From assembly GCA_024811115.1 (NCBI GenBank), contig JAKOGH010001020.1, forward strand, positions 1-12,273: DNA of 12,273 nucleotides. The letters run 5' to 3'. Position 1 is the first letter of the stretch. Every line of letters begins with the position of its first letter. Made by a program: the position numbers and the translations under genes. Of this stretch, positions 1-6,639 are shown piece after piece. Origin of the DNA: Terana coerulea. Lineage: Eukaryota > Basidiomycota > Agaricomycetes > Polyporales > Phanerochaetaceae. Below the pieces are notes generated by a model, which saw nothing but the letters and a program-made list of their open reading frames with translations, made no database searches and had not been told where the DNA came from.

Positions 1-323
1 GGCATACTAGCCTGGCCTACACAGACAACAAGGTGCAGAGTTAAGAGCGAAATGACCTCCAAGCGAGTGAGAATATCGGAAACGCTCTGTTGAGGCTTGT
101 CAGTATTAACCGCAACACTAGTTTTGTTCAAGCGACCTGCCAAGAGCCTGGCCAAGGAGCGCTTAACTTCATGCACCAGTGCTAATCAATAAATACGCAA
201 TTATATACACTTATGTATTGTGTACAAACAGAGTAGTCGAAAGGAGCAGCGTTACCAGACGCGATTTGTTTGGCCAGATGCTTGCGTTTCTTGCATACAC
301 TAAGGTTGTCGACTTGATTGACC
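1..323. other. Left-edge stretch with no supportable gene
   Basis: I see no coding region, tRNA or repeat that I would defend here. One + frame from 179 runs through an A/T-rich start and an arginine-rich end and overlaps a better candidate frame beginning at 324, so I treat it as chance. The A/T-rich patch near 186-225 could be promoter-like, but nothing ties it to a gene. Confidence 0.4.
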
Positions 324-518
324 ATGTTCTCATTCATGCAAGGCGATCCTTATGGTCAGAAAGAGGGCATCAAGCCAGATCCGCTATCGCAATGGCAGCC
401 CTGAGAAGGAGATCAAGAAGGCGATGGGGACACTAAGATGCGGGATGTTAGCGATGATACGCTGGTAAGCGCCCTGAGCGAAACCCAGAAATTGCCTTTT
501 CGTCACCACGCTCTATGA
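324..518 (+). pseudogene. Short frame with one internal TGA, possible gene remnant
   Basis: From ATG 324 a frame runs to a TGA at 516-518, broken only by a TGA at 402-404, 65 codons in all including both stops. The first part (26 codons) contains GDPYGQKEGIKPDPLSQWQP. The second part is acidic (EGDQEGDGDTKMRD) and ends in LSETQKLPF. The composition looks more protein-like than the overlapping frames, and a CGA-to-TGA change would explain the break. I do not recognise a family. It could be an exon remnant of a decayed mobile element or host gene, or a chance open frame; at this length chance cannot be excluded. Confidence 0.2.
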
Positions 519-740
519 TCGCTCTAGGACCCCGACACCACCCCCGCCCCGAGCCATCCCCCGAACTACTCTCCCCGAGATATCTGTAACGGCGCCTCCG
601 TCACGCCAGTCCAGAGCCTGTGCAGTCCTCACAACAGGCAGTGCAGTCACCAGTCCAAAGATGCGCCACGTCAACCCCGGCGAGCTCCTGCCCTGGACTT
701 AGGCACGTACCTAACTACGACCAAGACAGTGACACTGCGT
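519..740. other. C-rich stretch, no firm gene
   Basis: The + strand is strongly C-rich around 530-590. A + frame passing 620-790 has a repetitive Q/S/P start (near-repeat units SSQQAVQ and SPVQ) and no recognisable domain. It could be the tail of a decayed open reading frame entering the LTR-like region to its right, but I cannot support a gene call. Confidence 0.3.
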
Positions 741-1300
741 TGTGCGCCACCCCACAAGTCTTTCCCGCCCAGGCGCACGGACGGTACCTGACCCGTCCCG
801 CGACCGTGTTTCATAGGTGCTCGGTGCCTGTGTGGCGCACGGCATATCCTTGGTTAGTGTATCCCGACTCGGTCTTTCCTTATCCGTACCACTTTTGTAT
901 CCAAACCACTCCTTTATTCTCTCTCGACGCGGTCCATTAGCTCTGGCTGTTAGGCACCGAGCCCGTATAAATACTCTGTACATACTTTCTGCAAATACAA
1001 GTTACCTTTCCCCTCTTCACGCCCCCGCCACGCGTTAAGACTACAAGTCCACGGTGCTTCTTAGGTATCCCGCACTCGTCTAGTATTCGTCTCGCTCGTT
1101 GGCTGTGTGGTCTGACTCAACGTCGGAGTCTTGCCCCGTCCCCGTGACGTCGTCCCCGAAGTCTCTCAGCTTCGGTACTCTCTGTCCCCGTTACAGACCT
1201 CACTCCGACCGTTACCTCCCCGAGGTCTTCGGTCCCCGACTCCTGCTGGCACTTCGGCTGCAGAGTTGAAGGACGTCCCCACTCACACATAAAACTGCTC
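741..1300 (+). promoter_or_regulatory. TATA-containing, C/T-rich promoter-like or LTR-like region
   Basis: TATAAATA lies at 966-973 and is followed by a pyrimidine-rich run (about 1002-1028), the usual arrangement of a fungal promoter or of an LTR U3/R boundary. Downstream, at about 1130-1305, TCCCCG or CCCCG recurs roughly seven times on the + strand. An 11-bp inverted repeat (GCTCGGTGCCT at 819-829, its complement at 952-962) and a 9-bp one (742-750 and 832-840) lie on the upstream side. A solo or truncated LTR is my preferred reading, but no paired copy, target duplication or clear TG...CA ends are visible. A genuine host promoter firing to the right, towards the gene at 1601, is the alternative. 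Confidence 0.25.
966..973 (+). promoter_or_regulatory. TATA box TATAAATA
   Basis: Exact TATAAATA on the + strand followed 30-60 nt later by a C/T-rich tract, a typical fungal core promoter pattern. No transcript can be confirmed. Confidence 0.35.
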
Positions 1301-1600
1301 CCCGACTCTGGGTGCTTTGGGCCCGAGCCCGCTGTCTGTTGGGTTAGGGTTAGGTGATCGCACCCGAGGCGTGATGCAGCGTATCAGCGACGGTGTCAGC
1401 CAGCGACAGAGAAGTAGGACCCACGTCCAACAGATAACTGCATGTGCGTCTTGCCACGTTCGCTTGGCAGACACCATCTCCGAGTCCTAGGCGAGAGGGT
1501 GCAGCACGGACAGGTCGTGTTGCTGAAGTAAATATCGTCGGATTAGACGGCACTATCGTGGGCGAGAGCTGCAGCAGCGTGAAGCGAGGAAACGTAAGAT
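1301..1600. other. Region upstream of the split gene, several competing frames
   Basis: A + frame without a stop runs from about 1277 to 1490 and contains ATG 1373, with a CASCH motif near its end. Other + frames are open from about 1440 to 1615. These could be 5' exons or 5' UTR of the gene called at 1601, but I could not settle on a splice pattern, so no exon is called. A short telomere-type motif lies at 1342-1354. Confidence 0.3.
1342..1354 (+). repeat. Short interstitial telomere-type repeat (TTAGGG, about two units)
   Basis: GGTTAGGGTTAGG gives about two units of the TTAGGG repeat used at most fungal telomeres. So short a run can arise by chance. It is noted because a longer CCCTAA-like tract in the opposite orientation lies 1.4 kb to the right. 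Confidence 0.4.
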
Positions 1601-2311
1601 ATGCACGAACCTAGATGCTACTGCCGAGTCGAGAGCAAAGATGACGAAAGAGAGTTGAGGATGGGCAAGCTCAAAGCTCGATGTCCTGAGTGTGGGCTCG
1701 AGTGGGAACCTATTTGTGTTTGGATTTCTGGACAATACATGTCCGTAACTTTGTGTTTATCGTATGTAGATCTTGGTTGCTGGTAGCGAGACCATCTGCT
1801 GACGAGCAGTGAGCTATAGGGTGCGGACTATCTTTTTCAGACTCATAGGACCATGCATTGCAAGACCTCCACCGTACTATCCTCTAGTTCACCAGTTTCT
1901 GTTCGAGGAAAGCCAGATCGTCCTGGCTATGCTCTCCACCATACGTGCTTGGAGCGAACTACGCTCATTGTAGGTAGTGAGTTTGAGAAGTTTGTAGAGC
2001 CGTAAGGAGAACAAATCTGACGATGCTGTAGCCGCGTGGTGGATTTTAGAGTTCCTGAGACACTTCTCTTCCAGAGTACAAGACAAAGTCCATATTTCTC
2101 GTGTGACCACCGCTCAGCAGAACTGCTTCCAAACGGCAGAGGTACCCTGGAAGAGTGGGATAAGGCAGCAGCCAGAGGCAGGATCTGTGCGCGAGGGACG
2201 TTGACCCATGAGCGAAGGATCTACGGGAATACGAAGGTCACAGTCGGTGGAGTTCAAGATCGCCACGAAGGGAGACAGACGCAGACGGTGTACTGCGACA
2301 GCCTTATTTGA
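1601..2311 (+). CDS. Three-exon hypothetical gene with Cys-rich N-terminus
   Basis: Model by eye: exon 1 1601-1761, exon 2 1841-1969, exon 3 2032-2311. Phases agree at both joins (161, 129 and 280 nt; 570 nt; 189 residues plus TGA at 2309-2311). Intron 1 (1762-1840) has a GTATGT donor, GCTGAC branch motif at 1798-1803 and TCTTTTTCAG acceptor. Intron 2 (1970-2031) has a weaker GTAGGT donor, CTGAC at 2017-2021 and a TGTAG acceptor. The N-terminus carries C6, C8, C28 and C31 (CxC...CxxC), a possible metal-binding ribbon. Exon 2 encodes a proline/aromatic patch followed by an amphipathic stretch (FEESQIVLAMLSTIRAWSEL). Exon 3 is charged (GTLEEWDKAAARGRI). The start is the first ATG after an in-frame TAA, but upstream exons are possible. 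I do not recognise the family. The splicing is inferred, not proven, and the gene may be decayed. Confidence 0.4.
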
Positions 2312-2390
2312 CGCAATATCTGGTAAGGACCTGCGCACAGATTTGAGCAGCAGTATTGTGCAGGAAGCTAAGACGTACCTGAGCCAGTAA
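2208..2390 (+). CDS. Overlapping alternative frame, 60 residues
   Basis: This ATG-started frame overlaps the end of exon 3 of the gene to its left, in another phase, and ends at TAA 2388-2390. The product is basic in the middle (KGDRRRRC) with an acidic/serine C-terminus (GKDLRTDLSSSIVQEAKTYLSQ). Its composition looks at least as protein-like as the end of exon 3. The true C-terminus of the neighbour may therefore lie here, reached through an unrecognised intron or lost through a one-base frameshift. No family recognised. It is less likely to be an independent small gene. Confidence 0.2.
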   Translation: MSEGSTGIRRSQSVEFKIATKGDRRRRCTATALFDAISGKDLRTDLSSSIVQEAKTYLSQ

Positions 2391-2556
2391 CCTATTGCAC
2401 TCTACCCAGCCTCCTAAACACCTCAATGTGCCTCACAGGTCGTGTAAACGCCTGAATGATCGGAACGGGTGTTCAGACCAGTGCGACGTGAGCTCACCGC
2501 TGTCAGAAGCTAGAAAGATGGTGAGCTAAAGGTCCACAAATCCATGATCGAAGATT
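2391..2556. other. Spacer between the split gene and the inverted-repeat element
   Basis: Nothing recognisable; it probably holds the 3' UTR of the leftward gene model. The following repeat element begins abruptly at the GTAAGCCC motif. Confidence 0.3.
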
Positions 2557-2598
2557 GTAAGCCCGCACAACATCCTTCCTTATTTGGACGTCACGTGA
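2557..2598 (+). repeat. Left terminal inverted repeat of the MITE
   Basis: 42-bp arm, 41 of 42 positions complementary to 3041-3082. It ends inward with TCACGTGA, an 8-bp palindrome containing a CACGTG E-box core. Confidence 0.85.
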
Positions 2599-3079
2599 AG
2601 CTCGGTGCCAGCTACGACTTCACCACTGTGCGAAGTATTTGGCACATAAACGCATGTAAATGGCCTCATAAAATTGTAGAAAATTTGTAAAGAAGGCCCT
2701 CCGGGCTTAAAAACAATATTCCTGTACTCCTAACCTCTAAACCAACCCTAACCTAACCAAACCTAGACTCTAACAGCTAATCCCTAACCATTAACTCCGA
2801 ACTAGCTAATCCGGAACCAGCTAACCCAAACCCTAACGTCCCAGTAGTGTTACAGGTCGCGCTACGCACAGCGGAAGAGTTGCACAGTGAAATAAAATAA
2901 AATATAAAAAGGAACAGTAAAAGCATCGTGCCAAGTTCAAACCCAGCGCCTCCAGAATGACTATCTAACCGCTGCCTAGCCGATAGTCTACAGCGACATA
3001 TGAGCGTGGCAAGCGTTTAATGTATAGATTAAGCTCGGCATCACGTGACATCCAAATAAGGAAGGATGTTGTGCGGGCT
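2560..3079. mobile_element. Miniature inverted-repeat transposable element (MITE-like, 520 bp, TA-flanked)
   Basis: The terminal inverted repeats are 42 bp long (2557-2598 and 3041-3082) and differ at one position, counting the flanking GTA/TAC. Each arm reads inward GTAAGCCCGCACAACATCC and ends in the palindrome TCACGTGA. TA dinucleotides at 2558-2559 and 3080-3081 sit exactly at both ends, as expected for target duplications of Tc1/mariner-superfamily elements, although TA belongs to the palindrome so its status is not independent. There is no transposase frame inside, so it would be non-autonomous. The interior holds a telomere-like CTAA-rich tract and an A-rich run (2890-2911). The near-perfect arms suggest a fairly recent insertion. 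Confidence 0.75.
2729..2838 (-). repeat. Degenerate telomere-like CCCTAA tract inside the MITE
   Basis: About 110 bp in which CTAA recurs about ten times as CCTAACC, CCCTAACC, GCTAATCC and CCCTAACG. It includes a near-duplicated unit (CCGAACTAGCTAAT followed by CCGGAACCAGCTAAC). It is not a clean array. It may be an old telomeric insertion that decayed or an unrelated minisatellite, and read on the - strand it resembles GGGTTAG. Confidence 0.45.
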
Positions 3080-3082
3080 TAC
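3041..3082 (-). repeat. Right terminal inverted repeat of the MITE
   Basis: Reverse complement of the left arm with a single C/T transition (GGACGTC in the left arm against GGATGTC here). The arm touches the flanking TA at 3080-3081. Confidence 0.85.
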
Positions 3083-3102
3083 CGTCCCACGATTAAGGGT
3101 GA

Positions 3103-3411
3103 AGCGAGCAAACTGGCAGTGGGTTGAATACTGGAGCAGCAGTCACTTCAGGCCAAGCAGATGGTTTGGACGGCAGGATTGCAGAATGCACTGCTCGGAT
3201 AGAGAGAGCGTTAGACGGAGGTGGTGGTGGTCATTTAGCACTGTGACTTCGAGTGGACGCGAGCGAGATGCTTCAACAGGATGAACGAGACCCCGCTGTA
3301 GTGCATCAGGACCCCGTGAGCATCGTAGCTCCTGAGGCCCAGTGAGAATGCCATCTGGGGGAACCTACCGGAAATCTAGCGCTGTCTCGAGTCCTAGGTT
3401 CCCATAAGTAA
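3103..3411 (+). pseudogene. Frame interrupted only by two TGA codons, possible exon remnant
   Basis: Between a TGA at 3100-3102 and a TAA at 3409-3411, one frame of about 100 codons has just two stops, both TGA (3244-3246 and 3343-3345). The readable peptide is of ordinary composition, for example QADGLDGRIAECTARIERAL then a five-glycine run, and after the first stop LRVDASEMLQQDERDP. Both breaks could come from CGA to TGA. It starts about 20 bp outside the MITE. An overlapping ATG frame at 3066-3284 begins inside the MITE arm and is rich in W, R and S, so I regard it as a shadow. No family recognised; chance remains possible. Confidence 0.2.
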
Positions 3412-3769
3412 TGCTCCGTCTCCAGTAGGTTACTATAGATTGACCCATTATTTCAACACCACGCAATTCTGCCAGAACTGTACAGTAGTCTACTGCAATC
3501 ATGCATAATCTATGGTCATCTATATGCCTGCTCCTTTGACTCGAGCACTTCCATATTATGCACATGCTAGAACATATGGTGATCTAGGCTTGTATAGGTT
3601 GTAGAAGCACATACATCTACAACAATCTAGTGGTATCTATGCATACGCAGATGACTCTCTCACAAAAGCTACACCCTTCTACCGCAGCCTACGCCAGCAT
3701 AGACTGTGAAGCGCATAAGCGCGCATTTTGTGTGCCATACCAAACCTTCGCTGCCACCTTGACCTGCAG
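3412..3769. other. A/T-richer spacer, no gene seen
   Basis: No convincing frame on either strand. A perfect 8-bp hairpin lies at 3598-3623. The stretch probably contains the 3' end and downstream region of the gene on the - strand that stops at 3770. Confidence 0.35.
3598..3623. repeat. Short perfect hairpin
   Basis: GTTGTAGA (3598-3605), a 10-nt loop, then TCTACAAC (3616-3623). It lies about 150 bp downstream of the stop of the - strand gene. It may be chance and no function is implied. Confidence 0.3.
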
Positions 3770-3800
3770 CTAGCTTGACCGTTCGCGGCACCTGCAGTTC

Positions 3801-3863
3801 CTAGACAGTGTACATGAGCCACAAGTGTAAGGATGCCGTGAGCAGAAGCGTATGCACACATAC
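3801..3863 (-). other. Predicted intron 4, frame-neutral
   Basis: GTATGT donor and TGTCTAG acceptor, 63 nt. It is a multiple of three and has no in-frame stop, so splicing or retention reaches the same stop at 3770. A third frame beginning at the same exon (ELQVPRTVKLAAGQG...) is also open to about 3680, so the C-terminus is uncertain. Confidence 0.35.
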
Positions 3864-3988
3864 CAAGAGGTGGGTCTCCCATGCCCGTCCTCAGCCTCTC
3901 TTGCTTTGCTAAACAGAGCAATTAGCACTCCAAAATCTCCTGTGCAAAGGGTAATCCCAGCGACCTTCTGCTTCTTCTCATTTGCGAG

Positions 3989-4063
3989 CTGCTTTGATTC
4001 ATCTGTTTATTTTTACAACAAAGCGTTAACACAGGATAGATTATTCGACACAAGCACACATAC
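3989..4063 (-). other. Predicted intron 3 with two candidate acceptors
   Basis: The donor is AAG/GTATGT and a GTTAAC-type branch lies inside. The nearest acceptor (AAACAG, intron 4003-4063, 61 nt) leads to a short basic tail and a stop at 3922-3924. The second acceptor (AAGCAG, intron 3989-4063, 75 nt) keeps a longer frame open (LANEKKQKVAGITLCTG...). I chose the second for the longer product. The first may be an alternative form, or a one-base change may have broken the original join. Confidence 0.35.
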
Positions 4064-4160
4064 CTTCTTAGCATCGCTTGGCAGTTTGCTCCAGTAAGCA
4101 TTAAACTGCGTATCGAGGCCGACTGGGTTCGTTTTCTGCCATTCTTTCCCTGCCAATGCC

Positions 4161-4216
4161 CTACAGTAGCATATATAAATGAGCGATATACTGTGCAACA
4201 CGAGAAAAGAATATAC
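4161..4216 (-). other. Predicted intron 2 of the disrupted gene
   Basis: GTATAT donor, CTGTAG acceptor, 56 nt. The join turns AA|G into lysine and links GSPK to ALAGKEWQ in one frame. No strong branch motif is visible. Confidence 0.4.
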
Positions 4217-4252
4217 TTTGGCGATCCTGCTGTTGGCTCTATATTCGACGGG

Positions 4253-4257
4253 CTTCC
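4253..4257. repeat. Target site duplication, left copy (CTTCC)
   Basis: CTTCC directly abuts the TGTCA start of the left LTR and matches the 5 bp behind the right LTR. Five bp is the usual size for Ty3/gypsy integration. Confidence 0.85.
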
Positions 4258-4574
4258 TGTCAACAACAACTAGTACAACTGTACCAGGTGCGACGCTCTC
4301 AACCGGGACGGAAGTAGTGGTGCAGTCTCCGAGTAACTAGCTGGGGAACAGACCAGCTCGAGACTGGCTTTCTCTGCTGCGACGGTAGCTACTTATACAC
4401 GCTGTAGTCCTAAACTGTATAGTACCACCCGGTATCCTCGTGTATGTACTAGAGCCATCCAGAACAATAGAGAAACATGTGGAAACTACGGTATTGATGA
4501 AAGAACAATAGATAGTGGCAGAAGACAATGGAAATGAAAAGAATACCCTAGAGACGCCTAGAAGTTCAGCGACA
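4258..4574 (-). repeat. 3' LTR of the chromovirus
   Basis: Starts TGTCAACAACAAC on the + strand and ends AGCGACA. It aligns end to end with 10941-11258. In the element's sense it is the 3' LTR because the polypurine tract abuts it at 4575. It carries the same TATA motif (4390-4397) and R-start 11-mer (4355-4365) as its partner. Confidence 0.92.
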
Positions 4575-4588
4575 TAACCCCTCTCTAA
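4575..4588 (-). other. Polypurine tract
   Basis: On the - strand TTAGAGAGGGGTTA abuts the 3' LTR. The AGAGAGGGG core would prime plus-strand DNA. The pol frame's TAG (4585-4587) overlaps it. Confidence 0.6.
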
Positions 4589-4974
4589 GGATCACGTCCG
4601 CGCGATCTATAGAACTCGGTGTCTCTATCTGTACAACCTATTTCCCAATTGTATAGCCTGGAACCGACATGTCCGATGAACTGATTGACGCGGCCGAACG
4701 CGACAGGGGAATTCGAATAGTCAACTGACGAGGCGCCTGCACGCGCTAGAAAGCATCGATGAGATCTTGACAGTGGGTGAGGCCGGACGCGTTCCCATGT
4801 GTACTTGCGCGACCGGTTTCGCGCTTCCATAACCTTGTATTTGAGAATTCCCTTGTCTAGTTTAGCGCCCAGGATCTCTTCGACCTCATGTTCTTCTTGT
4901 CCATCAATCAGATCAGGTACTTCGGAGTTCACGTGCCTGGGATTCGAAGGAGGGCTCGGAACGGCGAGAGCCAC
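4585..4974 (-). pseudogene. C-terminal chromodomain of pol
   Basis: Within a 129-codon frame, EHEVEEILGAKLDKGILKYKV then KYTWE (residues about 29-61, roughly 4890-4790) match the chromodomain pattern EYEVExIL...L.YLVKWKGY....TWEP. The conserved WKGY portion is replaced by MEARNRS through a local shift, while the following tryptophan remains. Chromodomains behind integrase are the mark of chromoviruses and direct integration to modified histones. The frame ends at a TAG overlapping the polypurine tract. Confidence 0.82.
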
Positions 4975-4984
4975 ATCTCACTGA

Positions 4985-5200
4985 CCGCGGGATAGATCTT
5001 CTCCATGCTTTGGGAAGTTCAAGCTCGTAAGCTGAGGCGCCGTGGTTTTTGTTTAACTTTAAACGGGCCGTAGCGCTTGTTGTCGAGCTTCTTCATCGGG
5101 TCGACCGGCTATGATGTTGGTCCCTTCAAGCCATACCAGGTCTCCCGGCTTGTATTCACTTGTCTTCCCTTTCCGTCGATCATAAGCGCTTCATCGCTCT
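4985..5200 (-). pseudogene. Integrase C-terminal GPY/F region relic
   Basis: SEYKPGDLVWLEGTN is followed, after a frame change, by KLDNKRYGPFKVK (about 5095-5055) and MEKIYPAVSEMWLSPF before the chromodomain frame. This matches the GPY/F module (KxGDxVWLxxxNI, RYGPFxV, P.FHVSxL-like) that follows the integrase core in gypsy elements. At least two frameshifts interrupt it. Confidence 0.7.
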
Positions 5201-5369
5201 CCCTGTGCTAATCCGATGGCTGCCCGCGCTTCCTCTCGTGACTGATTTCATCCGATCTACAAAGTCTCTCACGGTTTCCTTCTTACTCCTAGAGGGGTTC
5301 ATTTCCGGAGTTAGGGTGATAGCCTTTGTTGACGTAAGAACGGAGTTTGTTCGCTGGAGCTGTTGACCT

Positions 5370-6159
5370 TGCTGTTGTGACGTAGAACGATGCGAGGGTA
5401 GCCATTCGGCCCAATCGGATTGTCGGTAGTTGATGAAAAGTCGAAGGTACTGTTCGACTTCAGCGTTAATCCGCTCCGTCTGACCGTCGGTCTGCGACGA
5501 TAGCCGCGGATGCGTTGGCTTCGGATTCCCAGAGACTTATAGAGTTCAGATATGTACTGCTCTTGAACTCTGCTCCTTGATCGCTAACAATCTTCCGCTT
5601 GAATGCCGCGATGGGCGACAACATGGCCACGAGGATTTTGCTCCATCCTCGCGCGTTGAGCTCGATGGTGGAGGGATGCAGATTATCCGTTTTGGAGAAC
5701 ATACAGACAATCACAATGATAGCATCGAATCCTAGCGACGGAGGGAGCGGACCAATTTTGTCGACAGAGATGATCTCCCAGGCCGAGAGGCAATCTCGCT
5801 CAGCGAAGCGGCCGAGTTTGGATCCGTGCGAACCTTGGTCTTCGACAGTCGACACATCCCTCGACGTATTTCCTAATGTCTCCGCGAATACGCGGCCACC
5901 AGTAGCTGCGCGCGATCAACTCGCGGGTCTTGTGTTGGCCCGATGTCCGATGAGGTACGAGTCGCGCGATGCTTGATGATCTGTTCGCGAAGTTTCCGAT
6001 GTACGCGGACGTAGATCCGATCTTTCCAAGTAACCAATCCTCTTCATCTTCTCCTTCCAGTCCGTCTCCTTCTTTGCTAGCGCTATCGTGAACTACTTTG
6101 TCCTTATTGGCTTTGTGCTTTTTAATATCTACGCAGCCATTCCGTAGCTGGTCCGTCAA
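5370..6159 (-). pseudogene. Integrase relic: HHCC zinc finger and DD35E core
   Basis: The zinc-binding part lies in 6159-5800: HRTSGQHKTRELIARSYWWP, then DIRKYVEGCVDC. The core continues in another frame from 5855: WEIISVDKIGPLP (first D at 5762-5760), a VCMFSK block where VD.FSK is usual, and IVSDQGAEF (second D at 5582-5580). The glutamate in DGQTERIN is at 5476-5474 in a third frame, about 35 codons after the second D, so all three catalytic residues survive. The glutamate helix runs on as [10 protein letters not shown]. The protein would join element DNA to the target. Frame breaks at about 5800-5855 and 5480-5520 kill it. Confidence 0.85.
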
Positions 6160-6217
6160 GCATGTGGCCGATCTATACTACGTAGAGATAGTTCGCGAAA
6201 GTGTTCTGGTTTTAATA

Positions 6218-6620
6218 CTACAATGTCTGCGTTATCGCCCTTTCCATTCTCATATCCAGCCCGTCGCGAGAGTCCATCTGCCTTTCCATTGGTCCGACCG
6301 GCTTGTGCCGAAGCAGGAAGTGATACTGCAAGTTCGGCACACCATCGTGCTTGCCGTCGGGTTCAGCTTCTGCGGCTTCCCGGAAGTATTCCAAGTTCTT
6401 GCGATCTGTCCAGATCTCAAGTCCCGCCGAGCGCCTATTAGGTGACTGGGCGCCATTCGTCAAGTGGCCGACATGATAGACATGAGTTCCTTATCGTAGA
6501 TCTCATAGTTGCGCCGGTGGCTGTGAACGCTTTAGAGAGGAATGCGACAGGCTTCCATTTGCCATCCCTGGCGTTGCTCAAGGGTTGCACCGTAGGCGAA
6601 GTCCTAAGCGCCACATTCAA
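6218..6620 (-). pseudogene. RNase H relic
   Basis: KWKPVAFLSKAF at the start and EIWTDRKNLEYFREA (aspartate codon 6406-6404) match the Ty3/gypsy RNase H pattern, where TDHKNLEYF is usual, so R replaces H. YHFLLRHKP follows, the usual YDFxLxHxPG region in altered form. Two frames are needed, with a junction near 6440-6465. The domain would remove RNA from the RNA/DNA hybrid and, in a self-priming element, make the primer cut. Confidence 0.78.
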
Positions 6621-6639
6621 TTCGGAACTTGTCCTCGTC

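Noticed and set aside
324..518. TGA read as an amino acid (alternative code)
   Set aside because: The retrotransposon and host gene models need no recoding, and decayed CGA codons explain the TGAs more simply.
711..983. - strand arginine-rich frame
   Set aside because: It has no family motif and lies antisense to the C/T-rich TATA region, where skewed composition favours long chance frames.
1283..1553. - strand frames opposite the upstream part of the split gene
   Set aside because: No recognisable motif, and they oppose + frames that connect better to the gene model; neither is certain.
4258..4568. LTR ending at the shared GAAGTTCA (TG...CA) instead of at GACA
   Set aside because: With that boundary no target duplication appears. 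Ending at TGACA gives inverted ends TGTCA/TGACA and a perfect CTTCC duplication.
6098..6445. + strand frame of 115 residues
   Set aside because: Antisense to the RNase H-integrase linker and RNase H, where motifs such as EIWTDRKNLEYF fix the - strand.
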